Shown here: one piece after another, positions 63,858 to 64,000 of the stretch
How the letters are laid out: each line of letters opens with the position of its first letter
Position numbering within the stretch: position 1 is the stretch's first letter
Source of the DNA: Myxococcales bacterium
GTDB lineage: Bacteria > Myxococcota_A > Polyangia > Polyangiales > Ga0077539
Direction: 5' to 3'
Assembly (NCBI GenBank): GCA_030652255.1
Contig: JAUSAZ010000140.1
Span: 26,353 to 90,352 of the forward strand
DNA length: 64,000 bases
Program-made: the position numbers and the translations under genes
The notes under the pieces: model-generated
Told to the model about the DNA's origin: nothing
The model's input: the letters and a program-made list of their open reading frames with translations, nothing else
Databases searched by the model: none

Positions 63858-63968
63858 CTCATCATTGCCCTCTTCGTGCGCGAACCGCTTGTAGGCTGCG
63901 GGTTCCGGGCTACCCGCACACCTTCGCGCGCCTTGGCTGCCGCGGGTTGAAACCCACGGCAGCCAAGG
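63858..63968. repeat. Partial copy of the 57 kb repeat followed by a strong hairpin
   Basis: In the last 227 nt of the window (63774-64000, no gene) a 25-nt stretch at 63858-63882 matches the outer arm of the 57081-57411 repeat with one change, and related bases continue to about 63910. A hairpin follows at 63931-63968: an 18-nt stem with one mismatch (CCTTGGCTGCCGCGGGTT) and a 2-nt loop. The hairpin may act as a terminator for rnz, but it has no T-run. The window ends before the element does. Confidence 0.75.
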
Positions 63969-64000
63969 GAAAGCCCGCGGCGGGCTGGTCACTGTGCCTG

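Overview
The window reads as chromosome from a very GC-rich (roughly 70% or more) Myxococcota-type bacterium, probably of the Polyangia / Sandaracinaceae kind. The evidence is the strong third-position G/C bias, the many predicted lipoproteins with Asp/Val/Pro/Ala spacers just after the lipobox cysteine, MopE-like and Cys-rich lipoprotein modules, and a degenerate Ser/Thr kinase. This placement is inference from gene style; no marker gene was compared.

Left third (1-25.9 kb): a partial lipoprotein, a lipid-anchored phospholipase D-family protein and a leftward set tssE-bcp-lipoprotein are followed by a rightward type VI secretion (T6SS) run: tssJ, tssK, tssL, tssM, tagF, tssA, tssB, tssC. A block of unrelated genes (cupin, orphan MazF/PemK-like protein, glutathione S-transferase, two surface lipoproteins) separates tssC from a ClpV/ClpB-type double AAA+ ATPase whose first ATPase domain looks degenerate.

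Middle (25.9-41.4 kb): surface lipoproteins, an ECF sigma factor with a probable anti-sigma partner, and a CorA-like membrane protein. A second T6SS patch follows: membrane-anchored pseudokinase, VgrG, PAAR protein, and a 419-residue candidate cargo effector with a His...Ser-x-Gly-Cys motif suggestive of an L,D-transpeptidase/YkuD-like peptidoglycan enzyme. tssF, tssG and hcp (tssD) are not in the window, so the apparatus must be completed from elsewhere.

Right third (41.4-64 kb): a soluble hybrid histidine kinase, PLP aminotransferase, von Willebrand A and Cys-rich lipoproteins, Tat-exported intradiol dioxygenase, JmjC-like cupin, divergent MFS/LysR pair, PH-like membrane protein, quinone oxidoreductase plus VOC protein, phosphoglucomutase/phosphomannomutase, GcvP, two uncharacterised proteins and RNase Z.

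All gene-free gaps over 300 nt (18357-18690, 48096-48463, 50012-50361, 57061-57452) hold large inverted repeats, some sharing sequence modules with each other. They form one or two dispersed, non-coding palindromic repeat families. No tRNA, rRNA, CRISPR array or transposase gene was recognised.
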